Shown piece by piece: positions 16,680-21,644 of a DNA stretch of 21,644 bases. Each line of letters starts with the position of its first letter. Positions within the stretch are counted from its first letter, which is position 1. This stretch comes from Gracilaria vermiculophylla (taxonomy: Eukaryota > Rhodophyta > Florideophyceae > Gracilariales > Gracilariaceae), in assembly GCA_019155205.2 (NCBI GenBank), contig JAHNZQ020003150.1:640774-662417 (forward strand), in the 5' to 3' direction. The translations under genes were made by a program, and so were the position numbers. The notes beneath the pieces are model-generated. The model was not told where the DNA came from, searched no databases, and saw nothing but the letters and a program-made list of their open reading frames with translations.

Positions 16680-17330
16680 AGGTCACAACTTATATAGTGC
16701 TACTTCGCCGCACCATCGCGCAACTCAGCTCGAAGCACACCCTAACTCACTAAGCAGAGACACTCAATACTACCAATCATCTACGAATATAACATGGTAA
16801 CACTGCCACACTATCATGACAGCTTACAACAACAAAGCACAACAAAGCACAACAGTGCACAACGGTGCACAACAAGTTACGTGCCCACACAAATCATGAC
16901 CATGCACAAATTCACATAGTGCCAACACACTGTAATCCGTACAAGACACCATAATCTGAACGTGCACGCTCACCAACTCACACGTCACCACACTCCAAGT
17001 CCTATGTCAGCAACCATACAGCTGTGTAAACCTGTTGACAGTGCATCAACTCCTCACCATAGTGCCCAAGTACCACCAAGCTGTCCTACATGTCCACGTG
17101 CATACCTGTGTACCCTGTGCACACTTTACAGCATGCCCAGTATGCTAGCTACACACGTGTATCCCGGAACAACCAATTAGCGCCATAACACTTGTACCAA
17201 TCACAGTGCATATGAGCATTTGTAGTAGCCAACCAGAAGCCCGTTTCACGTTGAGTTTGCACACAGGCGCATATGCGCTTTTCCAGCACCACCCTCCAAA
17301 ACAGCCCATGCTCCGCACCTTTTTTTGTTT
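16680..17330. other. C/A-rich, G-poor tract with scattered GTGCAC words
   Basis: The plus strand is strongly C- and A-rich over about 600 bp. Words of the type GTGCAC/TGCAC recur (about 16855, 16866, 16903, 16962, 17118). No convincing coding. This could be an LTR or other non-coding repeat body, which is inference from composition only. Confidence 0.4.
16831..16880 (+). repeat. 10-bp tandem repeat, five units
   Basis: Units AACAAAGCAC (twice), AACAGTGCAC, AACGGTGCAC and AACAAGTTAC follow one another with an exact 10-bp period. The last unit is degenerate. Confidence 0.85.
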
Positions 17331-17809
17331 TCAGTGACAGTACAAGGTCAACATCCAACAGGCATTCATCGACCAACGAATATCCTTCTCCTGAGAGAGG
17401 AATTCCACAGTGTTGTACGTATGCATGGTTCGCACGTTTGCCCCTCGGTGTCTCAGTCGTGCCTTATCGTTTGTGTCTTCAGCCCAGCGCTCCCGACCCA
17501 TAAACCAACAAGTGTGCAACGAATGGTCAGAGCAGACCATCTGGGGTACAGGCAGGTAGATCCTGTTAGTCGGACCAATGTGGTACAGCATCGGAACCAA
17601 TACGCAATAGTACTCCCGTGCCCCAGTACCCCGAATATGCGCCCAGTTCGCTGCTAGTATCTGGGGAATCACCAGGACCGAAGTCTTGTGGCGCCATTTG
17701 GTACCGAGCCCCGGAGACCATGAAGGGATCCACCCACCAACTGGTGTTGCTTTTATCTTCCAATGGTTCGTGATGTGAGCGTGGTGCTCATAGTTTCACC
17801 GCTGGAAAC
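17331..17809. other. Unassigned, overlapping short frames
   Basis: Plus-strand (17325-17657) and minus-strand (17331-17672, 17566-17763) frames of 65-113 codons overlap without known motifs. I cannot choose a coding strand. Confidence 0.3.
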
Positions 17810-18718
17810 TCACGAAAACCGAAACTGTAGGACGACGGATAATATCAGCGTGACTTGGAACATGTTCTTTGGAAGAGGCAAATCGATCTCCGAGGCGAAC
17901 AACGCTGGGTCCATGTTAGACAGGTCACACCTATACCGGCCCTGAGACTGAAAAAACTCGCGAAAGCCGATCATTGGATGTAGTACAGAAGCCGAACCAA
18001 AGGCTGATGGAGCTAGAATGATACGCTGAATAGTATGGGTAGGAATAGGGAGGACGTCGTCGTCACCAAGAGGGGCCTTACCAGCAGGAAGAGACCAAGC
18101 ACCAAATAGACTGAAGCCACGCGTAGAACGACTTGCCGCGCGGAGCCCCGCACCAGGAATTGGATCTGTGGTACCTCGGCTGGTCAAATGCGATGGCTGT
18201 TGGGAAAGCCCATCTCGCCGCTCGACCATGGGGTGGAGATTCATGTAACCATTCAAACCGATAGGAACTACAAAGAACCTCAAAGGCGAGGTGGTAACCG
18301 TATTTGGGCTGCAATCCGTTGCGAGCGAGAATCCAGCTAGCATTAAAGACGAGAAAGGGTTGCCAGCGGGCGATGTCTCCCGACGTGCCCGCTTTATGAG
18401 GTGAGTCGAATCCGTTACGGGGTGATCACCCGTCTTTACCATTTAAGCCAAACGAGCACGCTTCTTGGTGTGCACGCGCTCACGTAGCCGTGACGATTGA
18501 AAAGCATGCCGAATGGTTGCCACGATACCGAGTTCACGAGCCTTTGGGAACGAAGAGGCACGGTTGTCTGCGACCACGTTAATGGTTGTTATATCGCCTG
18601 GGCCTATTGTCGGCGACTCCGGAGAGTGTGGCGGCGCTCCAGAATGGTCGAAACATTGACACAAACAAGTGAGAGTCCAGACGGCACGGTCAGTACAATA
18701 GTGAAGCCAAAGTCCCAC
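17810..18718 (-). pseudogene. Long minus-strand frame with one stop, unknown product
   Basis: Frames 18718-18443 (91 codons) and 18442-17810 (210 codons) are in the same register and separated only by a TAA (plus-strand 18443-18445). The result is about 303 codons with a single stop, far fewer than chance would give. The translation contains a basic stretch (RERVHTKKRAR) just before the stop and KRARRETSPAGNPF after it, then a Ser/Pro-rich and hydrophobic mixture ending in LFASEIDLPLPKN. I recognise no family. A plus-strand frame (18497-18940) overlaps the first part. It may be a decayed retroelement gene or host pseudogene. Confidence 0.3.
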
Positions 18719-19947
18719 TGCTTATGTTCGAGTTCCAAAAGACACGGAGCGCTGACGATCGCGGGGATACGTTCCCTGATTTCGGCGGACGCCGAGAAAC
18801 GAAAAGGCGTAAGAACAAGAAACTCGATGGGGAGCAGAAGGAAGCTAGCCATGGAATTAGTTCGAACGCAAATGAATAGAAGGAACCCAAGATGGTACGC
18901 ACCCAGAAGGCGCTTACCAGGGCCGGCCAAGGAAGTCTAATTGACCAGGTTGCGAAAGAGAAGGTGAACGGAAAAACGCTTCCAACAGCCCAACAACCGA
19001 GACTCACCGTGCTCAACAATACCACAGCCAGGTGGTGTCCGCTACACCTTGGGGCGATTCGCTCGATAGGATGGGGTCTTCAATACAGTCAGACAACCAC
19101 CGAATCGATTGGCATGCGCCGTAGGAGTTGTGATGTATGTCAAAACAAATTTGTGGAAACTAAGTAGAAACGGTAGATTATAATTGATGCCGTCACACTA
19201 CAGTAAGCAGCGTGCCGAGACCAACGCTTGCTGGCGCTGTCAGCACGTGGATGGTTTGCCGAGAGTCTGAGCTTCACACTATACTTGGGAGGTGCGTGAG
19301 CCCTACCAATCGGTTGCCGTAAGCATTCCGGCCATCCTGTACTACAGTCGTTCCGGTGCGGCTGCCACTATTCTTTGCACTATTTATTCGCTCTTTATAG
19401 GTTGAGCCACACCCCCGCTTCTTAGACTAGTCGCCCCTTTTGGTGCCTTCCAGCCAAATTTTTTTGCACTGCTCGCTGTACCACACATTGCACTGAGTAC
19501 AGTAAAAAACCAGTGTAATAACTGAAAAAATAGATAAAATAGGACTAACCATCTATCCACTACTATAGTGCCCTCGAGAGGCACGTGCGTAGCCCGTTGT
19601 CAAGGCGTATCTGGCGAACCGTGAAAATCTAAAAAGATTAGAAAAATTAAGATGTCCATAAAATGACCTTCCATAGGGCGTGCACTACAATCCTCTCAAA
19701 AACAGGTTCCAGGCACTTTGATAAAATATTTCGTTTTCTTCTTCATCGGTTTTTTCGTGTCTACGGCCTGCATGTACGGAATTCTCGGCTTATTTTGCTT
19801 GATGCCCTGATCTATCTTCTGGTTTCTTTCACTGCATACACCGTATCCGGCCGCAACTCAGATCCCGGACCACCATATCCGTACATTATTCCTGATGCTC
19901 CTTGTGTGTTAGGCCCTCATTATGGAAGGTACAGAATGCTCGGTTAA
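18719..19947. other. Unassigned region, no supported gene
   Basis: Several frames of 60-147 codons on both strands overlap without recognised motifs. The plus-strand frame 19663-19947 (94 codons) contains a short hydrophobic segment (LILLDALIYLLVSF) that could be membrane-spanning, but nothing else supports it. Confidence 0.3.
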
Positions 19948-21168
19948 CAAGCGTATCTATCTCAGAGACTAGGTTTCGAACACCCCAAGATGCAATATTC
20001 ATCGCTAAGTCTTGCTCTACAACTAGAGGTCTTTTAATAATGGAGCTGTTGTAGTCTAGCAATAAAATGTAGAACCTTGTAGCTGCAAGAAAGACCGGTA
20101 TTCAAACGACAGTTACGGACCCATTGCGCTATCGTTCGATCAAAACCATATGTACTGGCATTTTGCTCTACTTTTTGCAATACCAAAACGCGATCTGCAT
20201 TTCTTTAATTTGAAAACGTTTTCAAGTTCTGCTCAAATACTAATACGAAATATGATTTATGCAAATTTATGGAAAACTCTAAAATCGCAAGACAAAAACA
20301 CTGCTTCGTTTCAACCAATTTCAATATTTTAAGTTCGTCAAAGTTTAACTAACATCTTTCAAAACGAGGTATAGCTTCATATTCTAATTTTTCTGAAGGA
20401 ATTTCTAGGAGTCGATCACTTTCGGAGACTGGCTAGTTTTGAAGTAGTGTTTTTTTTTATCAAAGACGTAAAAGATGAAAAGGTTTTGGAAAGTTTAAAA
20501 TCCAACATAATCGCATTTTTTCCTATCGTAATGATAATTGTAATTGACTTTTAAGAGCACGTGTAGATTAAACAGTTGTTCTTTAATAGTAGCAATTGAT
20601 AATTTGCATTGAAAATTTTTATTTTGTAAAGAAGCACCGCTATCAAAAAAGCATCTGTTCTTTGATTCAGATTTGGAATTTTTTTTTGTTCAGAACGCTG
20701 CTGAAACAGAACTATATTCTTCAAACAAGTATTGTAAAAAATAACTCGCTGCCATGAAGTTTTGATTTTTTGTTTTGTTCTTTTCTAGCTTTAAGTTTTA
20801 TTATTTTTCTGATGTTATCAAGCTTGTGAAATCGAAACAGAATTTAATGAAAATCAAGATTAGATTTAGTTTCTACTTTGTACAGAAATACACACTGCTT
20901 ATGTCGTACGCTGATTGTTGTGCGAAAAAAAAACGTCACTCCTCAAATCGGTCTGATGAGGTAGTACTTGTGAGGTTAAAAATGTGCCAACGTATTGAAA
21001 ATAATTTAAAAGTATTAATGTGGGCTATAACGTGATGTGAATTATTAAATTTATTGCATTTTTGTGGCTGTTTGGAATTTGCGTAGGCATTTTGTATTAC
21101 AAAAGCCATGAAATGGGTTGTAAAAGTTTGTTGACAGGTTAGTGCTTATCAGGCTCCGAATGCAGTAA
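19948..21168. other. AT-rich region, no gene recognised
   Basis: Strongly AT-rich with many T runs (for example about 20450-20457 and 20680-20687). The small frames here (20150-20332, 20775-21035) are Phe/Lys/Asn-rich, as expected from composition. I see nothing specific. Confidence 0.5.
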
Positions 21169-21198
21169 CGTAGTTGTGTACTTCCAAGATTTGGAAAC

Positions 21199-21585
21199 AT
21201 GTCTGCTGATGATATTTTTGATTGCCATGTGCTGAAAGTAATATTGAAACGTTGCTTGCAAGGGGCTGAAAGTTGGAATCAAAGATGGAAAGACACTTTA
21301 AAGCATGAGTCTATTAATGGCATCAACTGTGACGTTTTTAACCCTCACCGGACCCTGCACAGTAATGATGATGTGTACTTGATGGCACGAGTTATTAAAT
21401 CATTTGGCGAAAACAAGCATGAATTTTATTTGAATTCAGTCATACAGGCAGAAAACTGTAAATATATGGTTAACTATTAGAGAGTTTCAGCAAATCAAGT
21501 GTGGGTACAATCGTGGGAAGAATATGGGTTGTACGTACCGGAAAAACAATTGAATGAAAATTGTCCTGAAGAGTTTCAGCACTAG
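21199..21585 (+). pseudogene. Small frame with in-frame TAG, unknown product
   Basis: An ATG-started frame of 93 codons ends at TAG 21478-21480. The same register is then open for another 34 codons to TAG 21583-21585. The translation looks protein-like despite the AT-rich surroundings. It has DDIFDCHVLKVILKRCLQG near the start, a Trp-containing RWKDTL segment, an acidic DDVYLMARVIKSF helix and, after the TAG, VWVQSWEEYGLYVPEKQL. I do not recognise the family. It may be a degraded transposon gene, or the last exon(s) of a gene whose other parts lie outside the window. Confidence 0.35.
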
Positions 21586-21644
21586 ATCTTTTCGTTCAAT
21601 GCGTGGTAGGCTGCGGCATAGACATCGCTGCGTCACGGAACGGC
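21586..21644. other. Right edge of window, nothing recognised
   Basis: Base composition becomes GC-richer again in the last 40 bases. Too short to interpret. Confidence 0.4.

Noticed and set aside
19663..19947. 94-codon frame with a hydrophobic segment as a membrane protein gene
   Set aside because: A single hydrophobic stretch in a short frame without homology or context is not enough.

Overview
The window looks like nuclear DNA of a eukaryote with a mosaic, transposon-rich genome, such as a fungus, oomycete, alga or other protist. The reasons are a MRT4/MRTO4-type ribosome-assembly gene without visible introns, several degenerate Ty3/gypsy chromovirus and Ty1/copia relics, and miniature LTR elements primed by eukaryotic initiator tRNA. 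I cannot name the species. Only one gene is clearly conserved (MRTO4, positions 2-655). The rest is repeat-derived or unassigned.

Layout. 1-655: MRTO4, cut at the left edge. 656-4640: GC-rich DNA with a 432-codon minus-strand reading frame (1399-2697, function unknown, possibly gag-like) and a second long minus-strand frame broken by one stop (3141-4028). 4640-8945: a decayed minus-strand chromovirus (relic A) with PR-RT linker, reverse transcriptase, RNase H, integrase and chromodomain. Its RNase H is split by an 80-bp solo LTR (6957-7036). 8946-9653: unassigned. 9654-10402: an AT-rich open frame split by a complete miniature LTR element (9806-10114). 10824-10975: a 38-bp tandem repeat. 10990-12592: a copia pol relic, with a putative 3' LTR to about 12818. 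12830-14768: a second chromovirus relic (B, plus strand; RNase H end, integrase, chromodomain, polypurine tract). 15262-15839: another open frame split by a second complete miniature element (15313-15621). 15840-19947: unassigned, with a C/A-rich tract, a 10-bp repeat and a long minus-strand frame with one stop (17810-18718). 19948-21644: AT-rich, with one small frame (21199-21585) carrying an in-frame TAG.

The most interesting content is a family of tiny LTR retrotransposons (TRIM class). There are two complete 309-bp copies, each made of a 79-bp LTR, a 151-bp internal region and a 79-bp LTR, with perfect 5-bp target duplications (AAAGA; AGGCG). A third insertion is a solo LTR. The internal region starts directly with 15 bases complementary to the anticodon arm of eukaryotic initiator tRNA-Met, as in copia-type half-tRNA priming, and ends in a polypurine tract. 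The element also carries an A-box-like motif in the LTR and a perfect T-arm hairpin with a B box in the internal region. This raises the possibility that it is transcribed by RNA polymerase III or is partly tRNA-derived. The copies encode no protein and must be moved by another element's enzymes. The copia relic in this window has a damaged YVDD motif and different LTR ends, so it is not an obvious helper.
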